DNA from: Cricetomys ansorgei
Taxonomy: Eukaryota > Chordata > Mammalia > Rodentia > Nesomyidae
Length of the DNA stretch: 64,000 nt
Direction: 5' to 3'
Assembly (NCBI GenBank): GCA_026225945.1
Contig: JAMJFZ010000199.1
Location: forward strand, 65,822,501 to 65,886,500
Below the pieces are notes generated by a model, which was not told the origin of the DNA, did not search any database, and worked only from the letters and a program-made list of their open reading frames with translations. Shown here one piece after another: positions 44,631-57,224 of the stretch (the first letter of the stretch is position 1; each line of letters starts with the position of its first letter). Both the position numbers and the translations under genes were made by a program.

Positions 44631-46769
44631 TCACATTATATCACACTTTAGTTTTATGTCACTTGTTCCTTTTACTCCTATAATTGGTCATGATTAGTAG
44701 AAATAAGTGGGATATTCTATAAAGCACATTACTTAACATCAAACCCCAAGAAAAATCAGAGTCTATGAGAGGAAGCAAAACTTTTCAGCTACCTTTTCTA
44801 AAAACGTCAAGGTGAGTTTTTGAGTGTGTAGATCTAGCACATGTAGGGAACAAACAAGAGCTCTGTACCCTGTGGAAACATACATACTGACATTCTTCAA
44901 ATATTCATTCGCTTCCCTGTGTTGAACATCAATTAACCATAAGTCACTTTCACAATCCCATTACACTCGTGTTCCTTTCGCTACAACTGGGCTCTCTCAT
45001 TCAGGAGGCAATCAATGAAAGATAGATTTGCCAGTCTTAATTGAATCTTCCATATCCACTTCTGCCTTATCCATTTGATAAAAAAAGAGATATTTAAAGA
45101 GGCTCTTTGCTTCCTGAATGTTAAAATCTCTTAGCTGTGCTTGCAAAATTGTTCAGACTGTTAGGTCATCTTTGTAATATAATTTTACCTCTAATTCATC
45201 TCCTCTATCTGGCTGAGAGAAACTTAGAGGGCCAAACTCTTTCTCATTTGACTTTGGACCCCTTATTTCTGGCATCTTGCTTATCTAACAAGTATCTTGT
45301 TTATGTGGTGGGGGGATAATTGGATGTAAAGCAGTCTTTGATTTCATGGGTTTACATTCTAGGGATAGACATAGGAGATGTAAAAATAGGCAAAGGAATA
45401 TTATGATTCTTAGCAATGATAGATCCTCAGATGTCAGGGGATAGAAAGATATGGGGTGTGGCTTCCACTATTTATGGTAAGTCATTAGACTATGCAGTGA
45501 TATCTATCAGAACAATAATATGAATTAAAGGAAGTAAGTATCACTTAATGTCTGCGGAAAAATATTCCCCAGAGGGAACAAAAGAAAATTCCCTAAAATC
45601 AGAAACATGCTTAGAATGCAGAAAAGAAAATGGGGAGTCATGTATGACTGGAAGGTTGTGTCCATATGATATGTGGGACGTGGTGACCATTCATCATATA
45701 TTAAACAAACTAGCATTAAAATAATACTCTGATCCTGGTAAACCTGCAGTCTTTATTGCTAGTGTGGATATATTTAAATTCTCCTCTGAGCTGAATATAC
45801 CCCAAATATTGCTCTCTTAAGGTGTGGACTTCCACATATGTATGCACCTTAGGTTTCTCTCCTAGCTGAACATGTCGTATGGGTGTAATTGTTCCCACTT
45901 CCTACACAAGAAACCTACAGTGATGGAGTGAACTGCCATAGATTCCAAACAAGAGGTGTCATATTTTCTTTAGGGGTCCCTAGTGTATTTAATCACTTCA
46001 TTGTCTTCTCAGAAATTATATGGAGGATCTGCTCTTCATCTGGTCTTAGGGACTTAGAAAAGATGGCTATAACTGGATAATGGAAACATCTTTTGCCTTG
46101 TGAGTATTTCAATCCAATAGTTTTAGTCAATAGAAATCACATTCAAGGGGTATTTGGAAAGAGTCTAATACAAATGTGTAGGGCCAGTGGTCAGAACTGA
46201 TGATCAGTTATGAAATTCTTAGAAACCAGCAATTGAGAGGGATATCATGATTTCCTCCTAGGTCTATGGTACAAGATGGAGCTTCTAGAATCCATCAAGA
46301 CTTTTTAGATGTCATGTGGCATGTGCAGAGTGAGAAAAAAATGATGCTAGGCTTTTTGCAATTTGGCCAGAGAGATTTCTCGCTTTATTATTGAAAATTC
46401 TACATCCCGTGAAATCTTTCAGTCCTAAGCAAATCATGGTGGTAAGTAAATCTAATCATTACTTTTATGTGCAAACTACAGCCAATATTGAGTTACAGTC
46501 CTGAGAAATGAAGAACTGGAAGGGATAAGATGGTAAAACATTCTCTCTTTAGCTAGTGTCATGCACTGGCCAATATCAAATTGAAGGCCATCTATCACTG
46601 TATATCACTGTATACAAGTTTCACTTGTAAAGACTCAGAGGTACATCAAAACAAGCCATGATGGATCTGAGACGACAAGCCTTTTGCTAAGTATTGTTGG
46701 GTCATGATGGGTAGCCAACTATAGATGATCATAAGCTGGTTAGAAAAGAGCAAAGACTTCTTAGCTCTT
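44631..46769. other. Unassigned sequence with a possible antisense L2 piece
   Basis: 45330-45440 (TTTCATGGGTTTACATTCTAGGGATAGACA-type; I see CATGGGTTTACATTCTAGGG) resembles a further part of antisense L2. Otherwise no gene or named repeat. Several short open frames at 45.1-46.1 kb are unrecognised. Confidence 0.45.
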
Positions 46770-46990
46770 TATTAGCCCCATCTTAACTTTCTAGCTCCAT
46801 AACCTATCTTCCCTTTGCATAGCCATGCTACTGCTATTAATCTTTCAGAATACATATGTTTTCTGAATCTATGGCTTTACATGTTTTTTCTCTTTATCTA
46901 CAAAGTCTGTTTTGCCTCTATCTGACAGCAGCTTCATCACATGAAACACTTTAATCTAATTCTGCTGCCTTCAAACTAAACATCATGTAA
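46770..46990 (+). mobile_element. L2 LINE fragment
   Basis: A TTTGCATAGCCATGCTACTGC block (consensus 'tttgcacatgctgttcc'), then TATCTGACAGCAGCTTCATC and CTGCTGCCTTCAAACT. Diverged pyrimidine-rich L2 pattern. Confidence 0.45.
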
Positions 46991-47318
46991 TATGCTATAT
47001 AATGCATACATTCAATCAGTTTTTTGTTAGTTGTAAACCTGAATTGAAAAACAAAATGTGACAGAGAAAATGTTCTGCAGCTGCTACTTCTGAAAGTATC
47101 CAAAATGTCCTGGGAAATCTAACATGAAGAGCAATGCAGGTTTCTCTCAGGAACTCCTTACAGGCCTATTCTTGTGGAAGAGAAAGCTAACTTATCTACT
47201 TTCATAAGACATAGATTCTGCTAAAATAACTCTAGAGCCTGTCTTCTTCAAATTAAAAAGCATAGCAAAGGCAGTTCTTGCTAGCAGAGATTAATTTGTG
47301 GAAGGTTGCACAGACTAT
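46991..47318. other. Unassigned sequence
   Basis: No feature recognised. Confidence 0.45.
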
Positions 47319-47411
47319 CAAATTATATTATATAAATATATATAAATTATATATAATATATATAATATATACAAATTATACATATAATATATTATAAATT
47401 ATATATATATA
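47319..47411. repeat. AT-rich low-complexity tract (TATA/ATAAATTAT units)
   Basis: Ninety bases composed almost only of A and T with loosely repeated ATATAATATA and ATAAATTATATA units. Confidence 0.95.
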
Positions 47412-48959
47412 CAAACACAAACAAAAAGTGTTCACTGTTAGATTAAGTAGATAAAAGTTATTAATACATGTTTTTAATGAAGCAAATCCATGTCTTAGAT
47501 ACTGTATGTCAAGCTGAATAACTTTGCTTTGGTATACGTGTATGACAAAATGAGTTATTGGTTTCTGCCCTTGACGTATAGTGAGTAGATCTAAAGAAGG
47601 TGTTAAAGAATTATTTTGTAAATTTAATTACTTTATTCTTAGCATCATTATCTGTAAGAGAGAAGTATATATTCTTGCTAAAATTATGCATGTAACTAAA
47701 GGACTTGGAGAATAACTGAAATTCATTCACATAACTGCTTTTTTCAATTGTAATATTGACATTTTAAACAGATATAAACATCACAGGTAAGTTCTAGAAA
47801 TTTCTTATGGATGTCACTTCTTCTAATGTAGAAAGGTAATATGAAATCTGAAGTCAAATAGATGATTCAAGATGTCTCATACCTACATAATGGTAAAATT
47901 TCTCACATTGAATTCTTACCTTGTGTCAGAACTTATACCCTTGTTTTACTGGAAGTAAAATTTTTATAAATAAAGCAGATATTGACAGACTTTTTTCTTC
48001 ATAATTTTAACCTTGAAGACTTCATAGCTTAACTGATTAATTCTCAACTTTGTCATTATACTATGAAAATAACTATAGGAGGTATGTAAACAAGCAAGCA
48101 TGACTACAGTCCAGTAACAATTTTTTACTTTTACGAAAGAAAATTGGTGGATTTTGAATTATAGTGTATACTTTATAATCCCTGATACATATAACATACA
48201 AATTCCTATAAGCCAGATGAAAGAACCACATACCATGGCAGCACCTACAATATTAGTAATGTGAGGTTTATGATATTTGTTAAATTATTCTTTTGAGGGT
48301 GTGGCTGGGTAAAAACTAAAAATCATAAAGATTCAATAGCTGAAAATGACAGAGAATTGAGGACACTGAAACTATCTGGGGCTTCAGATGACAGAGGCTG
48401 AGAAAAGAACTCATATTACAATGGGGAAGGGGAAATACAATCAATGACCTAGCCTAGGGCAACCAGTAACATTGCCTAGGTTACTTCTGACCACTGGTGG
48501 CTAATCCATACTCAGCACCTGGCAAAGTTCATACACATGAAGAATGCTAACAAAAGCTCTTAATTTAACATACATGTATATCATTGACTAACCATGAAAG
48601 TATGGGCAAATTCTTTATATTTTCTGAAATTTAATATTGCTGTGAACAAAATACTTATAAAATTGTATCTGTCTTCTAAGTATAATCAAAATGTGTATTT
48701 AGTATAATATTTAGGATGTGTTAATTTTTAAATAAATGTTTACTATTATTAATGCTAATTGTATTAATGCGCAAGTAGCTTATAGAATGGTGGACTAATA
48801 TTATTCTGATATTTCAGCAGGGAGGAGATGAGCTTGCCAGGGAGCTTAGACCTTGAGTACAAGACCAATCCAGGTACCTGGTGCTTGATGATAGACTAAT
48901 AATTTTGACTGGCATGTTTTTATATTTAGTTCACTGAAAATTCTCTCTTTGATTGTACA
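47412..48959. other. Unassigned AT-rich sequence
   Basis: No gene or named repeat recognised over about 1.5 kb. Confidence 0.5.
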
Positions 48960-49270
48960 ATGGAACATCTAATTTGCTAGATGCTCATATATTTTCCATA
49001 ACATTCATCTTTTCCTCTCTGACACTATCATGCTCAGGTCACTTTGATTGTAATTTGAGTATTCCTGAACTTTCAGTCACACGTGACAGGTGACAAGGTC
49101 TGTCATTTCTATTGACAATTTCATCCACTGAGAACACTCTTCTCTTCTGGATCTCTGAGAATAACATCATTTTCTCTACCTATTTATTTTTTTCTACCTA
49201 TTACTTATTTTTTGTGGCTTCTAACTTATTCATTATTAGCTAGCTGCCCAATATTTGCCTTATCTACATT
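48960..49270 (+). mobile_element. Possible L2 LINE fragment
   Basis: CATCTTTTCCTCTCTGACAC and ATCATTTTCTCTACCTATTT ... GTGGCTTCTAACTTATTC resemble the L2 segment 'tctcctggttctcctcctacctctctgacc'. Weak. Confidence 0.4.
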
Positions 49271-49509
49271 TCATTCACTAAGACAGGGAATGACAGAGAA
49301 TAATGTGATCAAAATTCCAACTTAAAAAGATGTGGGTCTTGTGTGTTCATCTGCAAAGGTTTTAATACAGTAAGAAAGACCCCAATTAAAAATATAAAGA
49401 AAGGTGATATGTTAGCAATGTTTTAAAAGGTTGAGCAGGAGAGAGCATGGCAAGAAAGGAGTGTTCATTCATAAATTACCCTTTTCATTTATGTGACCAC
49501 ATACTTAAT

Positions 49510-49830
49510 AAAAAAAACTCAAAGATTTATTTAGGTTTATAGTTGCTGGTGGTTCCATCTATGGTTACTTGGACATAGGTGTTTTGGCTGAATATCATGG
49601 TGGCAAGAACAAGTAGCATAGGGCATGTTTTACCTCATATTGGGAAGAAAGCAGAGAAAGAGGCATTCAGGAAGAGGCAAAGGCAAGATATTGTTCTAAG
49701 GATATGTCCCCAGTGACCTACCTCTTCAATAGTCCCAGCCTCTTACTTCTCATCTCTAAATAAGCCACTATATTACGAATACTTAGTATTCATCCATTGG
49801 TTAGGTCACATACCTCATGAATAAATTCTC
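49510..49830 (-). mobile_element. MaLR-type LTR, antisense
   Basis: CAAAGATTTATTTAGGTTTATAGTTGCTGGTGGTTCC (as separate blocks AAAGATTTATTTAGG and GTTGCTGGTGGTTCC), ATCATGGTGGCAAGAACAAG, then GTCCCCAGTGACCTACCTCT and CAGCCTCTTACTTCTC: the order of the antisense MaLR LTR ('cccagtgacctacttcctccaactaggccccacctcct'). Confidence 0.65.
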
Positions 49831-50164
49831 TCTGAAGACAATCTCACATACATATGTATGTTTCAAAAATATTGTAAGGGTTTATGGATCTATGAAAGCT
49901 GATGATTGAGATTAACCATTGCTGCATCTAGAGCAATACATGTGAAGGAAAGGAACTTCAGGAAAATGTAGTTCTAATGATATTCCGGGAATATCCATGA
50001 TGTTCATGGATGTTAAGCCACCACCTCTTCATCACTGACAGTGTCCAAATGTCAACATGGTCATCTTTGACTCTTTGCTCACGAAGTGACAAACTCTAAG
50101 GCAGGAAAGACTCATTATTCATATTAGAAAAGAACACTTAATTTTCTTCTTTAAGAACTCTTTC
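49831..50164. other. Unassigned sequence
   Basis: No repeat recognised. Contains a perfect STAT-type palindrome TTCCGGGAA at 49983-49991. Confidence 0.45.
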
Positions 50165-50365
50165 TTCAAAGGCTAGAGGCATGGTTCCACAGTTAAGAAC
50201 ACTTATTTGTCTTGAAGAGAATGCAAGTTTAGTTCTCAGTACCCATGTTAAGTGGCTCAGAGCAACTTGCAACTCCAGCTCCAGGAGATCCTCTGCCATT
50301 TTCTAGCCCCTGAAAGCACTTGAACACGCATGAATCTGCTCACATATACATACTCTGTTTCACCA
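50165..50365 (+). mobile_element. B3 SINE
   Basis: GGCTAGAGGCATGGTTCCAC AGTTAAGAACAC (tRNA-like A box region), AAGTTTAGTTCTCAGTACCC (B box region), AACTTGCAACTCCAGCTCCA GGAGATCCTCTG and a CTAGCCCC/TGAAAGCAC tail. 'aactccagttccaggggatctgacacc' is diagnostic for B3. Confidence 0.85.
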
Positions 50366-50805
50366 AAACTTTCCTTCCCTTGCTTTCTTTGTTTGCCTCT
50401 GTTGATAACTGTAGTCTTAGGGACAGTAAATGAGTGAGGAGTCTTGCAAAGGTGCAATGGTTGGAGTTACAGTAGTTTACATGAAGCACAACAGAAAAAA
50501 AGTGGTTTTAGGATTGATAGAATCCTAAATGTCCAGGTGTATCACAATGAGAGAGAGAGTAGCCACTCCATGAGTTACATCCTTAGCTTTGGAAATACTT
50601 TATTGAAGATGATGTCTTACCTCATTAACACTGTTACATGATTCATACTAGTTTATATCTCTGAAGAACTCTTTCTTTTAACAATATAGACTTTTTACAT
50701 GGGGTGTGATACTAGAAGAATAGAATTTTAATTTTAAGAACCTATCTTAATTAGTTCTGTGGTTTCTGGGTTTTTCTGCCTAACCTGAAAAATTTTGAAA
50801 AAGGT
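50366..50805. other. Unassigned sequence
   Basis: No gene or repeat recognised; short overlapping frames on both strands near 50257-50641 start in the B3. Confidence 0.45.
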
Positions 50806-51185
50806 ATTTCTGCTTAGTTTTAATCAACTTGCTACAAACTAGAACCATTTTCCAAGAGAGACTCTCAGTTGGGAAAATACCTTCATAGATTGGCCTACAG
50901 ATAAGTCTGTAGAAAATTTCCTTGGTTGATTGATACAGGAGGACTAAGCTCACTGTGAGCGAAGCCAGCCTTAAGAGGGTAGTCCTGAATTATGTAACAA
51001 GTTCAACAAGCCATGACAGCAATCTATAAGCAGCACTCCTGAATGCCTTCTGCTTCAGTTCCTGCCTCCAGGATCTTGTTCTGATGTTCCTTGGTGATAG
51101 AGACTTATGAGGTGAAATAAACCCTTTGCTCTCCAAATTGCTTTTGGTAATGGTATCTTATCACAGCAATAGAGTCCTTAAGACA
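50806..51185 (+). mobile_element. Rodent MaLR LTR, sense, near full length
   Basis: About 380 bases. CTTAGTTTTAATCAACTTGC (5' end), CTCAGTTGGGAAAATACCTT, ATAGATTGGCCTACAGATAA, TTCCTTGGTTGATTGATACA, AAGCAGCACTCCTGAATGCC, TTCAGTTCCTGCCTCCAGG, the polyadenylation signal AATAAACCC near 51116, TTGCTTTTGGTAATGGTATC, TTATCACAGCAATAGAGTCC and final CTTAAGACA. It is the same family as 60014-60489 on the other strand. No internal sequence, so a solo LTR. It can carry promoter and poly(A) activity, but nothing here shows that. Confidence 0.85.
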
Positions 51186-51869
51186 AAAGCTAAATACTCT
51201 ACATATAGTATTACCTAGAACATCAGTAGTCTATGGAATAAACTGTTGGAAAGACTTTTGAAAATATCTGCATCAGCTATTTATAACCAACCACTTATAC
51301 AAAAGAAGTCATATGAATCTGTATATGGTTCATCTAAATATTTTTGAAAGTTCGCAAATAATATAGTTGATTATCCCTAGTGGAACTTAAAAATGTATGA
51401 AAATATAAGTTGATTTGAACATCCAGATCAAAGTTCAGGGTATAAATGAAGAAGTTTCTACTGTAGACTAGAGGGAAGGTCATTCTTGTAATGAAGTGGC
51501 AAGTGACTTGGATGAATTGAGATTGTGCTCTGATGTTTCATGAAAGGTAAAGTTTACAAGCAGTGAAATTGGATGTTTGTTCTTTTCCTAAGCCAATTGC
51601 AAAGGATTGGACTTAGGTATTCCTGGGCATTTTTTTAAAATTATAAGAATGGAGAAGTGACTTAATATGCAATTGTTAAGAAAAGATGATCTTGTGTGGC
51701 CTGACTGGGACTTGTGTATCTTTCAATCCCTGCTCAGTCTCATGATGATAAATTGCTTTAGCTCAGTTTACAGAATCATCAACTTTATATGGTTTAATTT
51801 AATGTAACGTGTAAACATAATGCACACTGAAGTCTTATTAGTACTATAATTCTCTTTATGTATAAAATC
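51186..51869. other. Unassigned sequence
   Basis: No gene or repeat recognised. Confidence 0.5.
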
Positions 51870-52210
51870 AAATTCAATACACCATCTCTTAGACTCTGCT
51901 TCCAAATTACATCAGAGATCAAACATTTCAACCTTATTCATGCAATTTACCCCTACTTGCAACAATGATTTTTGGGCCTGTGAGTCCCAAATTATTTATT
52001 AAGATATGTCCCTCCTATAGTTCCTCTATTACAGTGAGACACTGTTTATCATGCCTCCCAAATGCCTCAATATATGCCTCTTCCTGTTTCTAAGGTCACA
52101 TTCTCTGGCTGCATCTTACTTGCTTTTTGATACGGATGCACCAGTTGCCTTGATTCTTTACCATACTAGAAATCCATCCTTGGCATTCTGAGTCCTTGGC
52201 AACTACTGAT
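51870..52210 (+). mobile_element. L2 LINE, ORF2 3' region
   Basis: ACGGATGCACCAGTTGCCTT, then ACTAGAAATCCATCCTTGGC ATTCTGAGTCC, corresponds to L2 'ccacccagttgctcaagccagaaatctgggagtcatccttgac'. Upstream GCCTCCCAAATGCCTCAATA fits 'tcccacaggcacctcaaac'. Broken and ancient. Confidence 0.6.
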
Positions 52211-52957
52211 GTATCCTGTAAGTTGATTAGTATATGGATTTTACAGATTCTCACCATAATAAATAGTAAGTATAAATATAGTACATTAATCAGCTTGATT
52301 TAAACATTTTACATGTACTTGTATATCAGAACAGCATGCTGTACCTATGTATAATTTTTCATGGCCAACAGAAAATAATAATAATTGAAGGACTGTTTTC
52401 ATCAAAAAATGTAAAACATCATTGTGATACTAATTAAAATATGTCACGTGATAAGTGATGTTCTCTATTGGAAGCAGGGATGGATGGCATGAAATGATGT
52501 GGGGGATATTAGAAGGGGGTTAATTGGAGTTACCTAGCCAAGGGAGTCACAGAGTGTTCTTGGCAACAGGTGAATCAACTGAATTACCAAACTTTTAATT
52601 CAAAGAAGGAAACAATTTGTAAAGACAAGAATTCTAAGATGTTGGTATCTTTTCTTACAGAATTTTCCCTTGTTTTGCCCCTGACTGTGTTGTAAATCAC
52701 GGCCCACCCCTATACCTATCCCTGTCAAGAGACCTGGATTCTCCTGTGGAAGACACTTAGGCTTATGCTTGGTCTTATTTCTCATTACGTCATTTTGCCT
52801 CCTGAAATTCTATTTGCTATTGGGCAAACATGAGACCCCAGTTAATGGTTGCATTAGGAAAGACCTGCCCTGAGCCTACTGTATTACTTTTCTTGTTTCT
52901 ATGGTCTCACAATAAATAAGAAGCAGCTTAAGAGACCAAATACTTGTTTTATCTTCT
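52211..52957. other. Unassigned sequence
   Basis: No gene or named repeat recognised. Confidence 0.5.
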
Positions 52958-53242
52958 GTTTTAAGGATCTGTTTTATTAAGGCGCAGCAGGCATGGTGGT
53001 AGAGGTATGAGATGGTTATTTAGATTGAGATTATAGTCAGGAGGCAGAGTATGATGGATGCTGGTATTCAGTTTGCCTTCTCCTTATTCCATTTGTATTA
53101 AGTCTGGGCTTCAAACTCATGGGAAGACACCACGTTTAGAGTTACTTTTCTCTGAAAAGTGCTTTACAGACAGACCAGAAGTATTTTTCCTAGGGGATTC
53201 TAAATCAAACCAAGTTGAATTTTAAAACTGTTTATCACATCT
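52958..53242 (-). mobile_element. MaLR-type LTR, antisense, truncated
   Basis: GGCATGGTGGTAGAGGTATG, GTCAGGAGGCAGAGTATGAT GGATGCTGG, TTCAGTTTGCCTTCTCCTTA, CTCATGGGAAGACACCAC, CCTAGGGGATTCTAAATCAA ACCAAGTTGAATTTT: same block order as the LTR at 13477-13823, same family, same orientation. Confidence 0.7.
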
Positions 53243-54849
53243 ACTGAAAATGAGGTCAGATTAGGTTCTGTTCCAATTGATAGACTGTGTTCTCTTTCTT
53301 TTCCTCAAACTTAAAGTCACCATTTAGATGAACCCATTTGGGTGAATGCACAGATTGGTATCCAAAATTTCTTGTTTATCCATGGAGAGTAATCATGGGG
53401 TAGAAGGATGACTTTGCCTTCTAAGCCAAATTGACTACTTAATTCATGGTAAGATGATGGTTTCTCTTCTTTTTGCCTTTGTATCTTAATGGATATCTTA
53501 CTATGAGCCCTCAGATTTCTACGCTGCTCTTCTCTCAAAGAATGGGAAGATGGTGGGGAACTGTTGGGTGGCAGGGATAGCATTTCAAAGCTCCTTCAAA
53601 CTCCCAGCTGAGATTATCCTGTTCATTGGTGCACAGGGTAGTGATTTCCCTAACTAACTTTGTCATTAACACTTCTCACCACTTTAACACATTTCCCTTG
53701 AGGCCCTGCAAGGGATGCTGTTTTTCCTCTGATTAGAATACAGGCAATTGGGCTTATAAACCCATTGCCACCTTCCTCTTAGTGATTCTGTAATTGCTGC
53801 TGGGCTTATTCATGACATCTAGCAGATACAGTGTCAATTCTAAAACCCAAGATAATGCTTTTTCACTTGGAATCATCTCTATTTTAATTTTGTTTCATAA
53901 AAGTAAAGCCAATTGTAAGAGAAATGACAATGTTATAGGTGTTTCCTGTATTTTTCACTCACTAATTTGAGTTCAAGCTTCAATTAAGGAGAGACTAATG
54001 ACACTGGTTATCTGGTAGATTGTGGGTTGAAAGAATAAAACTGAGTTATTACATTTAAAGTTATTTGGATATTATCTTTGAATAGTGGGGCTTAATTTCT
54101 TTAGCTGTGCTATTCCCATTCATAACAGAAATGTGTATTTTAAAACTTCTGTGCAGTGAACTTGATTGGATTGAGGCTGAGGTTACTGAGGGAAAAAAAG
54201 AGGGAGAAAATAAAAATGTTATTTGTTGTAGAAGTTTATTTTTAGTTATGTACAAAATGTTTATGCACTGTTGGGTGAGGGGTGACCCTAAGTCTTGGCA
54301 GTTTGTATTGTTTGCAGGTGTTAGATTTATGTGGGAGATGTTTGATTGCTCGTGATCTGCATGTGCTATCATCAGTAGAACACCTGAAGAGTTCTGGAAC
54401 AATAAAAACACATGAGCTCAAACTTTCAGGGTTCCACTGTCAAGTATGCTGCTGGCCAGGACAGTTGTTACCTCTGCTGAGGTCTGGCAGAGTCTGCACA
54501 TACGAATATACCTCCTGTGTCACATCTTTGCTGAGCCCACACAGTAGCTAACAACTGAAGTTACTTCTTATTGATTTTATTTGTTTTCATTTTTGCTGAG
54601 ATAATAAATATATACAGAAGACAGAGGTCAATGATTCAGTGTTTGAGGACATGTATCACAGAGGGTGTTAGAACTTCCACATAAGCCCCAGGAAGGTAGA
54701 GTCACAGCAACTGCCTGGTGGGTGTTATGTAGGCAAGATGCAGGCACCCATCTGATGTCAGAGTATGACTGGATCCCTCATTTCTCTTCCTGGTTCATTT
54801 TAGTTACAATATCACTCAGCCCCTTATACCTTAGATATGAGTAGATTCA
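53243..54849. other. Unassigned low-copy DNA, possible conserved noncoding element
   Basis: 53600-54060 is repeat-free by eye, with sequence such as GATTCTGTAATTGCTGCTGG and CTTCAATTAAGGAGAG. Frames at 53317-53583 (minus), 54061-54411 (minus) and 54107-54355 / 54282-54551 (plus) overlap each other and are unrecognised. Confidence 0.4.
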
Positions 54850-55095
54850 GGGTCTATAGATATGGCTCATCTGCTAAGAGAATGTACTATTCTTGTATGA
54901 GCCTGAAGTTCAGTTCCCAGAACCCTTATCAGACAGTTCACAAAAACCTGTAACTCCAGCTACAGGGGTATCTGAAACCTCTTGTGCACTTTGTGGACAT
55001 CTGCACTTGCAGATGTATACCAGCTATATACAAATCTATACTAGCTCTCTCCCAACACAAATGACTAAAAGAAAAATGAATCTAAAGAATTTTTA
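54850..55095 (+). mobile_element. B3 SINE
   Basis: GGGTCTATAGATATGGCTCA TCTGCTAAGAG, AAGTTCAGTTCCCAGAACCC, CCTGTAACTCCAGCTACAGG GGTATCTG, then an AC-rich stretch and an A-rich tail (AAAAGAAAAATGAATC). Diagnostic 'tgtaactccagctccaggggatctg' is well preserved. Confidence 0.88.
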
Positions 55096-57018
55096 AACTG
55101 TTGTGTTATTTTGAGGAACCCTGGCCCTGATATTTTCTTCCTTTTGTATTTTTCCCTTATTTAGAGGACTTCTCAACTTCTGTTACCCAGCTACTCTTCT
55201 TCACTTTGGTAGATGGATGTTAAAAAACAACATGAAAATATAATATTGTATATTTTGTCATTGGGAAGATAAATTTCTCAGAGTTGTTAACTGCAAAATG
55301 GGTAAGAGACATGACATCAGCAGATACCATGCTTCTAAATTGCTTACTATCTTTGAGGATTAGGGCTCTTTGTATGCTCTCAGGTGCTCTTATCATGATA
55401 GATCCTAAATCCTTCTCATTGACTCCCTTTAATGGTATTTAATTTTGATCTTTTGGACATGGGATTCTGTGCTGTTGAGGTCTGACCAGGTATCTCAGCA
55501 TTTGTTTCCATCCCAGCATTCTTAGCAATTTGTTAATATCACAGAGTTCTCCATCAGGCTCACACTTGCAGGACTGGACTGTACTACTCGCCAGAGGTAA
55601 ATGTTTTGAGTTCATGGCAGCTGTTAGCATTCCCTATTTCAATTTAAATACTTAGTGTCTTCCACATACTTGGAATCAAGAACTTCCAAACATAGATCAT
55701 AGTAATTTGCCTTAATCTTTTAATCAGAAAATGGCATATTTTAAGTGACATATACAACTCAAAATAAATAGTGATAAGAAAATAAATGAGAGGTGGATGG
55801 GAGAAGCTGTTGGTTCACACTAATTTGTAAAAATCAGGAATTAATTGAATCTCCATTAAGGAACTGAGATTAAAACAATATCATGCCACCTCTGTTTGTC
55901 TCAATCTTAGATTTTTCTTCCTTGCCCAGTGTTTCCTAATGATTAGTTCTTAGTGACCTTGATATTTACTTTATTCTAAGTAGTCCATATAAATTACTTT
56001 TGTATCATACTTAGTGTCTGATTGCCATTCGTTGAATGTCAGTGCTGTAGAAACCAATACTTTAGTCTCCTTTATTTCACAAGTATTTTCTTTATGTCCA
56101 GAATAATCTCTATCATAAATATTAAAATTAATTCCACAGAGTAGTATGCAGAAGTCTTCCTTGTCTTTCTCCTTGGTTCTCCAAATAAAGGAATGGTACA
56201 TCTCCATCTATCTAGTTTCCTTGGACATCATTACATATTTCACTGAAACTTGTTGAATGGATGAATGTCACACACTATGTATCCCATTGTTCATAGGAAA
56301 ATCACTGCAGCCAAGTAGAGATGATTTTGCCTTCATAAGGTAATAGTTGACTCAGGTATAATTAAACACAAAAGAGTTGAATGCTTAAGGAACAGAGACT
56401 AAATTGGCTTTATGAACCCCCAATTTTCTATGGGGAGAAGGTAACTCCTATTAACTGATTATTAAGATACAGGAGTCCTGACAACAATAGTAATTCTACC
56501 CTGACAATACTAGTGAACTGTCATATTGCTATCTACTCTGTATCAGGCTTCATACACATTATTCTTTGTGAATATGAATGGTCAACATGTGGTGGGAAAA
56601 AATCAAACGGGGTGATTCTGTTTCCTTCATCATGCTGATGTGGAATCTCAGAAATGAAGGAGTTCCACAGTTTGTTCAAAATATATAATATTGAAATGTC
56701 TAGGATTAATTTGAACCCATGCATTTTCTGACAAGTATTGTAAATAGTAAAGTAACATTTCCATCATCTTCAGTCAGGAGGTTAGAAAACAGAATCAACA
56801 TTTGTATTTGGAAATTCAACCTATTTGGAGATTTTTTTCTTTCTTTGGTTTTTATGTTTTTAACATTCACTAGAATATTGTACATGATTATACTATATTT
56901 ACAAAATTTCAACCCCTTTGTTCTTTTTGCATGTCCCCACACCTTCTAAATTTATGACTCCTTCTTCCTTAATTATTATTAGTAATGTTGAGATGTATAA
57001 CCTACTGAGACACTATAT
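55096..57018. other. Unassigned sequence
   Basis: No gene or confidently named repeat. Frames at 55439-55630, 55971-56207, 56533-56724 and 56706-56949 are short, overlapping or on opposite strands. Confidence 0.5.
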
Positions 57019-57092
57019 AGTGAATATATATATACATATATATAATTATATAATTATATATATATAATTATATATGGTATTTATATAATATG
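57019..57092. repeat. AT-rich tandem tract (ATAATTATAT units)
   Basis: TATATATACATATATATAAT then repeated TATAATTATA units; low complexity. Confidence 0.92.
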
Positions 57093-57224
57093 CACATGAA
57101 ATATATTTGTATGTATAGTTAAATTAGTGCTACTGGATATGCTCACGTTTTAAGACTGATCACTTAGGGTTAAAGGTTTAACAATGAAAATAATTGACTT
57201 TTACTCTCTTAGCATCCTGAACAG

